A DNA stretch of 64,000 bases from Lutibacter citreus (GCF_003260195.1 NZ_QEIH01000001.1:248001-312000), one strand, 5' to 3'. Shown: positions 17,431 through 26,116, counted from the first letter of the stretch. The notes: generated by a model from the letters alone, not told the origin. Numbers and translations are program-made.

Positions 17431-18390
17431 ATGAGCAAAATTTTAGTTTTAGTTGTAATATTCTACTCAATTGTTTCTTGTAAAGAAGATAAAATTGAAG
17501 ATATTGATGTTTCAAATATAGTGGTATCCCTTAAGGTTGAGAGGTTTGAGGAGCATTTTTATAATATGAATTTAGAATCTTTACAAGATTTAAAAAAAGA
17601 ATTTCCTTTTTTATTTCCAAAGTTTACGCCAGATAGTATTTGGCTTCAAAAGAGTAATAATAAAGATGAAATAGAATTATATGACAAATCACAACAGGTT
17701 TTTGGTGATTTTCAGGAGGAAAAGAATAATATAAAGAATTTATTTAAACATATAAAATACTATCATCCTAATTTTAAATCGCCTAAGGTTATTACATTAA
17801 TTACAGACTTAGATTATACAAACAAAGTTATTTATGCTGATAGTTTATTGTTTGTTGGTTTAGATATGTTTTTAGGGGCAGGAGAGAAGTGTTACAATGA
17901 TTTTCCAGCTTATATATCAAGAAATTTTGATAAATCTCAACTGCAAGTAGAGATTGCAAAAGAAATTGGTCTTAAATATTTTCATTCAGGTAATAAAAGA
18001 CAATTTATTGAAATTTTGGTAGATGAAGGAAGGAAAATGTTTTTACTTGATGCGTATTTGCCGCAGTTAACTGATAATGTTAAAATTGGTTATTCACAGA
18101 AGGAATTATCTTGGGCTTCAGCTAATGAAAGTCAAATTTGGAAGTACTTTGTTGAGAATGAATTACTTTATAGTTCTGATAATAAATTGAGTTCTCGGTT
18201 TATTGATAAAGCTCCATTTTCAAAGTTTTTTATAGATATAGATAAAGAATCTCCAGGTAGAATTGGTATATGGTTAGGTTGGCAAATTGTGAGATCGTAT
18301 ATGAAAAATAATAATGTAACTTTGCAGCAACTTTTGCAAAAGGATGCAGAAGAAATATTTAAAAAATCAAAATATAAACCAAAGAAATAA
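17431..18390 (+). CDS. gldB: gliding motility lipoprotein GldB
   Basis: GldB is a lipoprotein first identified in Flavobacterium johnsoniae as needed for gliding. The 319-residue product opens with a lipoprotein signal, MSKILVLVVIFYSIVSCKED (Cys 17). The mature part matches GldB-family features such as EKCYNDFPAYISRNFD and GRIGIWLGWQIVRSYM near the C-terminus. It overlaps gldC by one base and lies beside nadE, an arrangement I know from flavobacteria. Its presence suggests type IX secretion/gliding ancestry, but does not prove that this strain glides. Confidence 0.93.
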   Translation: MSKILVLVVIFYSIVSCKEDKIEDIDVSNIVVSLKVERFEEHFYNMNLESLQDLKKEFPFLFPKFTPDSIWLQKSNNKDEIELYDKSQQVFGDFQEEKNNIKNLFKHIKYYHPNFKSPKVITLITDLDYTNKVIYADSLLFVGLDMFLGAGEKCYNDFPAYISRNFDKSQLQVEIAKEIGLKYFHSGNKRQFIEILVDEGRKMFLLDAYLPQLTDNVKIGYSQKELSWASANESQIWKYFVENELLYSSDNKLSSRFIDKAPFSKFFIDIDKESPGRIGIWLGWQIVRSYMKNNNVTLQQLLQKDAEEIFKKSKYKPKK

Positions 18391-18725
18391 TGGCAGTAAT
18401 TCATAAGTCTAAAATTGAATTTAACGTAGGGTTGGACGAAAATAAAGTTCCAGAAAAATTAAACTGGAGTGCTGAGGAAGCTGGAATTTCTGATGAAGAA
18501 GCTAAGGCTTTTATGATTTCAGTTTGGGATTCAAAGGCCAAAGATACTTTAAGAATGGATTTATGGACAAAAGATATGCCTATTGATGAGATGAAACAAT
18601 TTTATCATCAAACCTTAGTTTCTATGGCTAATACTTTTGAACGTGCTACAAATGATGAAAAAATGGGTGCTACAATGCGCGATTTTTGTGATTATTTTGC
18701 AGAAAAGTTAGAACTAAAGAAATAG
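18390..18725 (+). CDS. gldC: gliding motility protein GldC
   Basis: GldC is a small soluble protein whose loss impairs gliding in F. johnsoniae. The 111-residue product starts MAVIHKSKIEFNVGLDENKVPEK and contains FYHQTLVSMANTFERATND and MRDFCDYFAEKL, typical of the family. The ATG overlaps the gldB stop codon (TAATG), so the two are translationally coupled. No signal peptide is visible, consistent with a cytoplasmic partner protein. Confidence 0.93.
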   Translation: MAVIHKSKIEFNVGLDENKVPEKLNWSAEEAGISDEEAKAFMISVWDSKAKDTLRMDLWTKDMPIDEMKQFYHQTLVSMANTFERATNDEKMGATMRDFCDYFAEKLELKK

Positions 18726-18870
18726 ATTACTGTTTTATTTATTTAGTTTTTGATAAATTTATATAATTTGTGAATTTTTAATATAACTGGCTGAAAAGAT
18801 TAATGAAGAAGTAGGCTGGGAACTAAAGAGATTACAAGGATTTAATTTTTAAGCAGATAATAAAGTTTAA

Positions 18871-19998
18871 TTATATTCCTTTTTGAATTTGTTTAATCAC
18901 AGTCTTATAATCTTCCGGATTATTTACAAAATTTAATTCAGAAACATCTATAATTAAAGTGTTTAAGTTTTTTTCGGTTTTAATAAAACGAACATAACCT
19001 TCATGAATTTTATTTAAATATTCTGGTTCAATGTTTTGTTCAAAATCTCTACCTCTATATTTTATATTTTCTATAAGTCTTGGCGTATTTTGATATAAAT
19101 AAATATACAAATCGGGTTTTGCAATTTCTTTATACATAATGTCAAACATTTTTCTATAAAGATAGTATTCATCTTTTTGTAAAGTTACTTGGGCAAATAT
19201 TAGTGATTTAAATATATAATAATCTGAAACAATAAAATTTTTAAATAAATCGAACTGAGCTATATCATCTGAAAGTTGTTGATATCGGTCTGCTAAGAAG
19301 CTCATTTCTAATGGAAAAGCATAGCGTTCGTTATCTTTATAAAATTTAGGTAAAAAGGGATTATCAGCAAAGCGTTCTAATATTTTTTTCGCATTAAAAT
19401 CGTCCGCAATCATTTTAGTGAGCGTTGTCTTACCTGCTCCAATGTTTCCTTCAATTGCTATGTAATTGTATTTTTCAGAAATAGTAATTGGTTTGTTAAG
19501 AATTTCGTTTGTTTTTTCAACTTCGGAAGTATCAGAACAATTTTTTAAACATGTTTCAATTCTTTGTTTTTCAATAGGATGAATGAAATTTGGTGAGATT
19601 TCAGTTAATGGAATAAGCACAAATTTTCTATTTAATAAATCTTTATGAGGAACAATAAGGTCTTTTGAGAATATTATTTCTTGTTCAAAAAATAAAATAT
19701 CAATATCAATGGGTCTCGATTGGTATTCAGAACCAGATTTTGCCAACCTGCCAAGTTTAGTTTCAATTTTATGAATTTCTAAAAGAAGAGTTTCCGGATT
19801 TAAACTTGTAGATATTTCTATACAAATATTGTAAAATTGGTCACTCTTAAACCCCCAAGCTGCAGTTTTGTATACCGATGATATTTTAGAAATTACCCCA
19901 ATATTATCAGCAATAAGATATATTGCTTCTTGCAAATTTTGAAGTTTATCGCCTTGATTGCTTCCTAATGATAAATATGTTGTTCTAAATATTTTCAT
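18871..19998 (-). CDS. folK: fused HPPK (FolK) and deoxynucleoside kinase
   Basis: The 375-residue protein (ATG at 19998, MKIFRTTYLSLGSNQGDK) joins two enzymes. Residues 1-155 are 6-hydroxymethyl-dihydropterin pyrophosphokinase of folate synthesis (LSLGSNQGDK, SRPIDIDILFF, VPHKDL). Residues 172-375 are a deoxynucleoside kinase with the P-loop IEGNIGAGKTTLTKM, the ERFADNPFL segment, and the PDLYIYL and IKYRGRDFEQNI lid region. The fusion occurs widely in Bacteroidota and links folate and dNTP supply, in keeping with thyA-folA 6 kb away. A TTG at 20010 is less likely as start. Confidence 0.93.
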   Translation of the reverse strand: MKIFRTTYLSLGSNQGDKLQNLQEAIYLIADNIGVISKISSVYKTAAWGFKSDQFYNICIEISTSLNPETLLLEIHKIETKLGRLAKSGSEYQSRPIDIDILFFEQEIIFSKDLIVPHKDLLNRKFVLIPLTEISPNFIHPIEKQRIETCLKNCSDTSEVEKTNEILNKPITISEKYNYIAIEGNIGAGKTTLTKMIADDFNAKKILERFADNPFLPKFYKDNERYAFPLEMSFLADRYQQLSDDIAQFDLFKNFIVSDYYIFKSLIFAQVTLQKDEYYLYRKMFDIMYKEIAKPDLYIYLYQNTPRLIENIKYRGRDFEQNIEPEYLNKIHEGYVRFIKTEKNLNTLIIDVSELNFVNNPEDYKTVIKQIQKGI

Positions 19999-20094
19999 AA
20001 ACCACTGCAAAGAAAAGAAAAGTATTATTTAAAAATATATCTTTGTTCTTCAACTTATAAACATTTAAGTTTTTAATTATAAAACAAGTATTTC

Positions 20095-21849
20095 ATGAAA
20101 TTTTTAAGAAACCTTTTAGCATCCATAATAGGAACTTTAATAGCGTTAGGCGTTATTTTTATGCTGTTCATTTTAATAGCTTCTGTAGTCTCAGAAAGCG
20201 AAATTATAAATGTAAAATCCAATACAGTTTTAGAATTAAAACTGAATGATAAAATTAAAGACTATGCGCCAAAAAATGATGATCCAATTGCTGAAATTTT
20301 TGGTTTTAATGAAGGTAAAATAGGATTAAATGAGATTATTAATGCCATAGAAAATGCAAAAACAGATGAAAATATTAAAGGGATTAGTATTAGTGTTTTA
20401 AGTTTAAGAAGCGGTGTGGCTCAAACGCAGGCTATTAGAGATAAACTTTTAGATTTTAAAGAATCAGGAAAATTTGTTTATGCATATGCAGATATGTATA
20501 ATCAGAAAAGTTATTACTTAAGTTCTGTTGCGGATTCTATATTTGTGAATCCTTTTGGTGGTGTTGATTTTAAAGGTTTGTCTTCTGAAGTTTTATACTA
20601 TAAAGATTTAGAAGATAAAACTGGTGTAAAAATGGAAGTGATACGTCATGGGAAATATAAAAGTGCCGTTGAACCATTTTTATTGAATAAAATGAGTGAT
20701 AATAATAGAGAACAAACAAAGGCTTTTTTAAGTTCTATATGGACTGCTATGCTTAGTGATATTGGTGAAAGTAGAAATAAAAACATTAATGAATTAAATG
20801 AAATAGCTGATAATCTGAATGCGCGAAATGCTGACTTAGCAATTGAAAATAAAATTATTGATGGAAAATTGTATTATGATGAATATGAAAGTAAACTAAA
20901 GGAAATGGTTGAAATCTCAAGTGATAGTAAGTTAAATAAAATTAGTTTATCTAATTATATATCTTCAGGAAAAGGACGAATAAGATCGTCTGCATCTAAT
21001 AAAATTGCTGTAATTTTTGCTCAAGGTGAGATTATTTATGGAAAGGGAGATGAAAACTTAATTGGTCAAGAGCTTATTATAAAATCATTAAAAAAAGCAA
21101 GAAAAGACAAAAATGTTAAAGCTATAGTTTTACGTGTAAATTCACCTGGTGGAAGTGCTTTAACAAGTGAATTAATTTGGAGAGAATTAGAATTAACAAA
21201 AAAGGAACTTCCTGTTGTTGTTTCAATGGGTAATGTAGCAGCTTCTGGAGGATACTATATATCTTGTAATGCAAACAGAATATTTGCTGAACCAACTACA
21301 ATTACTGGCTCAATTGGAGTATTTGGAGTTATTCCTAACGCTAGTGAATTAGCTAAGAATATTGGATTAAATGCAGAACAAGTGAGTACTAATAAAAGCC
21401 CTTCTTATAGTCTTTTTGAACCTATGACGGATGAATTTAGATTGGTAACTTCTGAGGGGGTGGAAAGAGTTTACACTACTTTTTTAGAGAGAGTATCAAA
21501 AGGGCGAAATATGTCAATTGCTGATGTAGATAGTATTGCTCAAGGTCGTGTTTGGTCTGGAATTGAGGCTAAAGAAAAAGGACTAGTTGATGAACTAGGA
21601 AATTTAGAAGATGCCGTTTTATACGCAGCAGATTTGGCAGAGATTTCAGATTATAAAATTAGAAATTATCCAAATTATAATATTGATTTAGAAGAGAAAT
21701 TTCAAAGTTTACCTTTTATAAGTTCAAAAAAAGAGTTATTACTAGAAGAATTAGGTGAAAGTAATTATAGAATTTATGAGAACGTAAAACAGTTGTCAAA
21801 ACTAAGAGGAATTCAAGCAAGGCTTCCATATGTTATTGATATTAAATAA
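20095..21849 (+). CDS. sppA: signal peptide peptidase SppA, long form
   Basis: SppA is a membrane-bound Ser/Lys protease that degrades cleaved signal peptides. The 584-residue length is that of the 67-kDa two-domain form. One N-terminal membrane segment (about residues 7-30) anchors it. The catalytic Lys is in GKYKSAVEPF (Lys 189) and the nucleophile Ser in VAASGGYYIS (Ser 384), matching the E. coli dyad. LRVNSPGGSALTSELIW and TTITGSIGVFG are further signatures. No near neighbour is functionally linked. Confidence 0.95.
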   Translation: MKFLRNLLASIIGTLIALGVIFMLFILIASVVSESEIINVKSNTVLELKLNDKIKDYAPKNDDPIAEIFGFNEGKIGLNEIINAIENAKTDENIKGISISVLSLRSGVAQTQAIRDKLLDFKESGKFVYAYADMYNQKSYYLSSVADSIFVNPFGGVDFKGLSSEVLYYKDLEDKTGVKMEVIRHGKYKSAVEPFLLNKMSDNNREQTKAFLSSIWTAMLSDIGESRNKNINELNEIADNLNARNADLAIENKIIDGKLYYDEYESKLKEMVEISSDSKLNKISLSNYISSGKGRIRSSASNKIAVIFAQGEIIYGKGDENLIGQELIIKSLKKARKDKNVKAIVLRVNSPGGSALTSELIWRELELTKKELPVVVSMGNVAASGGYYISCNANRIFAEPTTITGSIGVFGVIPNASELAKNIGLNAEQVSTNKSPSYSLFEPMTDEFRLVTSEGVERVYTTFLERVSKGRNMSIADVDSIAQGRVWSGIEAKEKGLVDELGNLEDAVLYAADLAEISDYKIRNYPNYNIDLEEKFQSLPFISSKKELLLEELGESNYRIYENVKQLSKLRGIQARLPYVIDIK

Positions 21850-22183
21850 AATAAAGCACTTGAATTATATGTTAAATTAACGTTAAAACTTAAGTGAATT
21901 TCTTTTAAGGTAAAATAGGATATAAAGTAGCGAATTATGATGTAGTATAAACTTGAAACTCAACATACCTTTGTAGTGTAATAATTAAGGTATTTGTAAA
22001 GAAATACGTCATAATACTATTATATATTTGGTTAACTTGTTAAATGGGGTCTAAGTGGTTTTTAGACCCCATTTTTTTTTTCACAAACTTTCCGTTTTTA
22101 AATACATATACATTCTAAATAAAAAATCAGTTCAAAAAAGTATAAGTTTCTTGAACTGAATATAGTATGTAGTTAGTGTTAAG
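21850..22183 (+). ncRNA. gene-free gap holding a possible small RNA with its own terminator
   Basis: No reading frame of note lies between sppA and the AraC gene. Two matches to the -7 consensus, TACCTTTG (21966-21973) and TATATTTG (22023-22030), precede a strong hairpin terminator at 22043-22080. The terminator is about 195 bases past the sppA stop, so it may close a long sppA 3' UTR or a separate RNA of about 50-105 bases. Good -33 elements are missing, so the small RNA is speculative. Confidence 0.3.
22043..22080 (+). terminator. strong intrinsic terminator downstream of sppA
   Basis: AATGGGGTCTAA and TTAGACCCCATT form a 12-bp stem followed by nine or more T. Confidence 0.9.
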
Positions 22184-23065
22184 TTAATCTTCTTGAACTA
22201 GAAGTTGTTTCATCTCATTTCTATATTTTAAAGGACTTTGCCCAGTAAATTTTTTGAATAATTTATTAAAATGAGAAAAGTTATTAAATCCACTTTCAAA
22301 ACAAATTTCAGTAATACTTGATTGACTTTCAGATAGTAATTTTGTTGCGTGTACTATTCTAAATTCATTTACAAATTGAGTAAACGTTTTATTTGTTGAT
22401 TTTTTAAAATATCGGCAAAAAGCAGGAACTGTCATACTCACTTTTTCTGCAATTTCATCTAAAGGAATAGATCTCTTAAAATTATGACTAACAAAACTAA
22501 AGATTATATCAATTTTCTTGTTGTCTTGAGGTTCAATTTCAAAGGCAAACCCATCAACATTTAATAATGAATAGTTTTTAGTAACCGCTAAATCTTTTAA
22601 TATTTCTAAAAAATGAATTATTCTATCAATTCCGTCATGTTCTAATAATGCCTCTATTTTGGGACCAATTTCTTTTTTTGCTTCAACATTAAATATGATT
22701 CCTTTTTTTGCTTTCGCAAATAGAGATTTTACTTGAGTCATTTCAGGAAGATTTACAAAATTTTCACCTAAAAAATCTTCTTTAAATTGAATTACAGTTT
22801 CTGATCCGTGTGTTGTAAACCGATCTGTAAACCCACTGTGAGGTAAATTGGCGCCAATTAATATTAATTGACTATTGTTGAAATATGATAAGTGACTACC
22901 AATGTGTCTTTTCCCTTTTCCGTTATTAACATAAATTAATTCTAATTCTGGATGAAAATGCCAAAAAGGTAATTCATTTCCAGTTTTTATTGAATTCTGT
23001 TTAACACGAATTGAGCTTCCAAATTCTGGATTTAATCGTTTAAATGTAGGTTTAATATTTTTCAT
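22184..23065 (-). CDS. AraC-family transcriptional regulator with cupin-type sensor domain
   Basis: A 293-residue regulator. The N-terminal half resembles a cupin sugar-sensing domain (FWHFHPELELIYVNNGKGKRHIG near residues 34-57). The C-terminal hundred residues contain two helix-turn-helix units, including PLDEIAEKVSMTVPAFCRYFKK and the AraC signature SITEICFESGFNNFSHFNKLFKK. Such proteins usually activate sugar or polysaccharide genes. It is divergent from the duplicated secreted-protein gene, and similar 13-base TTAAATTAACTTA sequences lie in the shared upstream region, so it may control those genes; that link is inference. Confidence 0.92.
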   Translation of the reverse strand: MKNIKPTFKRLNPEFGSSIRVKQNSIKTGNELPFWHFHPELELIYVNNGKGKRHIGSHLSYFNNSQLILIGANLPHSGFTDRFTTHGSETVIQFKEDFLGENFVNLPEMTQVKSLFAKAKKGIIFNVEAKKEIGPKIEALLEHDGIDRIIHFLEILKDLAVTKNYSLLNVDGFAFEIEPQDNKKIDIIFSFVSHNFKRSIPLDEIAEKVSMTVPAFCRYFKKSTNKTFTQFVNEFRIVHATKLLSESQSSITEICFESGFNNFSHFNKLFKKFTGQSPLKYRNEMKQLLVQED

Positions 23066-23410
23066 AGTAAAACATTGAAGACAAAATTAAGTATTAATTA
23101 TCTGTTTATCTATATTTTTTTGTCTTTTTTGTGTTTTAAATTAACTTATAACTGCTGAAGGTTGAATTTTTAAAGGGAATATAACATATAAAAAGTGTGC
23201 TAATTTGAATAATTATGTTAAAGCTGAATTTTAAATTTGAATAATTCGTAATACTATTCATTCTTTACTTAAAACTGTCTTAAATTAACTTAATATTAAT
23301 TTAACCTTGTATACGGGGTAAAAAAAAACATAAAGCAGCAAATTAGCTGTCAATTTTATTTGATAAACAGATATACATTTGTACCATACTAATTTGAAAA
23401 ATTATTAATT
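23066..23410 (+). promoter_or_regulatory. divergent control region of the AraC gene and secreted-protein copy 1
   Basis: The gap holds no gene. TTAAATTAACTTA occurs at 23136-23148 and again at 23280-23292; the second is half of a 9-bp inverted repeat TTAAATTAA/TTAATTTAA (23280-23304) that is conserved before copy 2 (24840-24863). TACATTTG (23374-23381) is a -7 match 30 bases before the ATG. These are candidate regulator sites, but the sequence is AT-rich and chance matches are possible. Confidence 0.45.
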
Positions 23411-24004
23411 ATGAAAAATTTAATTAGAAAAAGTTTATTGATAGCGATGTTAGTAACATGTTCTATCGCAATGGCAAAAGGTAATGACCCAAGTATAACA
23501 GTTGATGTTGTAAAATCAAAATTGGTTCATCTTACAATGAAAGGGAATTTAAATAGTGTAGAACTTTCTGTAAAAGATAGTTATGGTATTATTTTACATA
23601 CTGAAACTGTACGGAACTTAAATATATCAAGAAAATTTGATTTAGCTTCTTTACCTAAAGGTGAGTATTCTTTAGTTGTAGAAAGTCTTACAAATATTAA
23701 AACAATTCCTTTTAAAGTTTCACGAAACACTGTTAATTTTAATAAGGATCATGAAGAAGTTTATAATAAACCAGTGGTTGTTTTAAATAATAATATGGTG
23801 TCAATTAGTCAATTGGCTTTAGAAAATGAAAGTTTAGAAATATCAGTATATAATAAATATGAAGATCAGGTTTATGCTGAGGTTTTAAAATCTAAAGAAA
23901 AGACTTTAAAGAGAATGTTAAATTTTAAGAATCTAGAATCAGGTACTTATAAAATAGTTTTAAGGAATGGTGAAAAAACATTCTACAAAACAATTTCTAT
24001 CTAA
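23411..24004 (+). CDS. small secreted beta-rich protein, copy 1
   Basis: A 197-residue protein with a Sec signal peptide (about residues 1-22, LLIAMLVTCSIAMAKG). The mature part alternates hydrophobic strands and looks like two beta-sandwich domains, each ending in a strand pattern like GEYSLVV / SGTYKIVL. It resembles an unnamed family of small exported flavobacterial proteins. It differs from copy 2 (24970-25563) at four residues: Arg/Gln near 72, Arg/Gln near 103, Ser/Leu near 130 and Tyr/Phe near 147. No lipobox or clear T9SS sorting tail. Function unknown. Confidence 0.85.
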   Translation: MKNLIRKSLLIAMLVTCSIAMAKGNDPSITVDVVKSKLVHLTMKGNLNSVELSVKDSYGIILHTETVRNLNISRKFDLASLPKGEYSLVVESLTNIKTIPFKVSRNTVNFNKDHEEVYNKPVVVLNNNMVSISQLALENESLEISVYNKYEDQVYAEVLKSKEKTLKRMLNFKNLESGTYKIVLRNGEKTFYKTISI

Positions 24005-24041
24005 AAAAATATTTGTTATTATATTAATTTAAGTTTGGTAA

Positions 24042-24069
24042 AGGCCCCATTTATATGGGGTCTTTTTTA
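24042..24069 (+). terminator. terminator of secreted-protein copy 1
   Basis: GCCCCAT and ATGGGGTC around a TTAT loop, then a T-run; the same sequence follows copy 2. Confidence 0.85.
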
Positions 24070-24287
24070 TTTTTCTTAAATAGGTAACAAAGCTAAATGC
24101 AAAAGCATCTTTATCATCAGCATTATAAAACTCTCTACTTTTTTCTTCCTATATATTCATATTAATTTCAGAAAAAAATACATCAGCCTCAAATTTATGT
24201 TGAACAAAGGTTAAATCTGGTTTGTCTGAAACCTCTAAAGCTTGTTTGTATATCTCAGATTCACCTAAAATATAAGGATTTTCATTT
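24070..24287 (-). pseudogene. fragment of folA (C-terminal third), broken
   Basis: The minus strand translates to a close copy of the C-terminal 70 or so residues of the intact FolA encoded at 25626-26108 (ENPYILG, then LDLTF-like PDLTFVQHKFEADVFF, ending SFVTYLRK). The Trp codon of the intact DIWEEK segment has become a TAG stop, and an extra base removes the original stop codon. It has no start, and similarity ends abruptly near 24287. It was carried along when the neighbouring secreted-protein gene was duplicated. Confidence 0.9.
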
Positions 24288-24969
24288 TGTGGTAGACCCG
24301 TTGATAACTTTTTTTAGAATAAATACACCAAAACAATCTTCAACTTTTTAATTTTTATTTAGAGTAATTATTATGTTTGTTCTCTTTTGAAACGGTCAAC
24401 CTAAAAATTTAAATTTTTTTCAGACTATTATTATTTGATTATTAAACATTACTTTTTTAAACCCGAAGGTAATACCAAATAAATTTATTGACTTTTCTTA
24501 AAGCGTTAATTTTTGTAATTACAGTTGCGGTTGTAATCATTCTGTTTATCTACTAAAATTTTTGGTTTTTTTCCACCAAATTAGTCTTTATATATAATTT
24601 TAGTGTCTTATTAAGTCTTTTATAAAAAGTAGTACCAATAAGAATAACGAAAGAATAATAACAGGGCATATTATTCTTTGATGCAAGAGTCATCAACTTT
24701 TAATATTTTATGTAATTCAATTAAAGGTTAAATTTTTAATTGGTTTATAACATATGAAAGTAGTTGTAGTCTCAAATATTATATACATATTAAATTTGAA
24801 TAATTCATAAAACTAATCATTCTTCACTTAAAAATACTCTAAATTAACTTAACATTAATTTAACACTATGTTTAGGATAAAATAAAACATAAAGCAGCAA
24901 ATTAGCTGTCAATTTTATTTGATAAACAGGTATACATTTGTACCATACTAATTTGAAAAATTATTAATT

Positions 24970-25563
24970 ATGAAAAATTTAATTAGAAAAAGTTTATTGA
25001 TAGCGATGTTAGTAACATGTTCTATCGCAATGGCAAAAGGTAATGACCCAAGTATAACAGTTGATGTTGTAAAATCAAAATTGGTTCATCTTACAATGAA
25101 AGGGAATTTAAATAGTGTAGAACTTTCTGTAAAAGATAGTTATGGTATTATTTTACATACTGAAACTGTACAGAACTTAAATATATCAAGAAAATTTGAT
25201 TTAGCTTCTTTACCTAAAGGTGAGTATTCTTTAGTTGTAGAGAGCCTTACAAATATTAAAACAATTCCTTTTAAAGTTTCACAAAACACTGTGAATTTTA
25301 ATAAAGATCATGAAGAAGTTTATAATAAACCAGTGGTTGTTTTAAATAATAATATGGTGTTAATTAGTCAATTGGCTTTAGAAAATGAAAGTTTAGAAAT
25401 ATCAGTATTTAATAAATATGAAGATCAGGTTTATGCTGAAGTTTTAAAATCTAAAGAAAAGACTTTAAAGAGAATGTTAAATTTTAAGAATCTAGAATCA
25501 GGTACTTATAAAATAGTTTTAAGGAATGGTGAAAAAACATTCTACAAAACAATTTCTATCTAA
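24970..25563 (+). CDS. small secreted beta-rich protein, copy 2
   Basis: A 197-residue paralogue of the protein at 23411-24004, about 98% identical at both DNA and protein level, with the same signal peptide and beta-strand pattern. Its promoter-proximal 80 bases and terminator are also almost identical to copy 1, while sequences further out differ more. That contrast suggests recent exchange between copies or strong selection on the gene. It is convergent with the intact folA gene. Function unknown. Confidence 0.85.
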   Translation: MKNLIRKSLLIAMLVTCSIAMAKGNDPSITVDVVKSKLVHLTMKGNLNSVELSVKDSYGIILHTETVQNLNISRKFDLASLPKGEYSLVVESLTNIKTIPFKVSQNTVNFNKDHEEVYNKPVVVLNNNMVLISQLALENESLEISVFNKYEDQVYAEVLKSKEKTLKRMLNFKNLESGTYKIVLRNGEKTFYKTISI

Positions 25564-25600
25564 AAAAATATTTGTTATTATATTAATTTAAGTTTGGTAA

Positions 25601-25629
25601 AGGCCCCATTTATATGGGGTCTTTTTTAT
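25601..25629 (+). terminator. terminator of secreted-protein copy 2
   Basis: Same hairpin as after copy 1 (GCCCCAT/ATGGGGTC plus T-run); it abuts the 3' end of the convergent folA. Confidence 0.85.
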
Positions 25630-26108
25630 TTTCTTAAATAGGTAACAAAGCTAAATGCAAAAGCATTTTTATCATCAGCATTATAAAACTCTCTACTTTT
25701 TTCTTCCCATATATCCATATCAATTTCAGGAAAAAATACATCAGCCTCAAATGTATGGTGAACAAAAGTTAAATCTAGTTTGTCTGCAACCTCTAAAGCT
25801 TGTTTGTATATTTCAGCTCCACCTAAAATATAAGGGTTTTCATCTGCTTTTGCCGCTTCAATAGCATCTGTTAAAGAGTTAACAACTAAACAGCCTTCAG
25901 CTATATAATTTTTATTTCTTGTAATAACAATATTAACTCTATTTGGTAATGGTTTTCCTAAAGATTCAAACGTTTTTCTACCCATTATTATATGGTGATT
26001 TGAAGTCGTTTTCTTGAATCTTTTTAAATCGGCTGGTAAATGCCAAATCAATTTATTATCCTTACCTAAGGCATTATTATTTGCTATTGCTGCTATTATT
26101 GTTATCAT
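25626..26108 (-). CDS. folA: dihydrofolate reductase
   Basis: FolA reduces dihydrofolate to tetrahydrofolate with NADPH, restoring the cofactor consumed by thymidylate synthase. The 160-residue product has ITIIAAIANNNALGKDNKLIWHLPADLKRF at its start region (substrate-binding W and L/P-D residues), IIMGRKTFESLG, the NADPH-binding GGAEIYKQAL, and a normal C-terminus. It is the last gene of the leftward thyA-2TM-folA cluster, eight bases after the 2TM gene. Its C-terminal third is duplicated as a broken fragment at 24070-24287. Confidence 0.96.
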   Translation of the reverse strand: MITIIAAIANNNALGKDNKLIWHLPADLKRFKKTTSNHHIIMGRKTFESLGKPLPNRVNIVITRNKNYIAEGCLVVNSLTDAIEAAKADENPYILGGAEIYKQALEVADKLDLTFVHHTFEADVFFPEIDMDIWEEKSREFYNADDKNAFAFSFVTYLRK

Positions 26109-26116
26109 TTATTTTT

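Larger units (their letters stand above)
24005..24969. other. 965-base gap: terminator, broken folA piece, unexplained spacer, copy-2 promoter
   Basis: From left to right: the copy-1 terminator (24042-24069), a remnant of the folA 3' end in reverse orientation (about 24070-24287), some 430 bases with no gene or recognisable element (24288-24718), and a region similar to the upstream region of copy 1 (about 24719-24969) with the -7 box TACATTTG at 24933-24940. The last 80 or so bases before copy 2 are almost identical to those before copy 1. Confidence 0.7.

Noticed and set aside
24288-24718. Possible transposase remnant in the duplication spacer
   Set aside because: Conceptual translations are full of stops and no transposase motif or terminal inverted repeat could be recognised, so it is reported only as unexplained.
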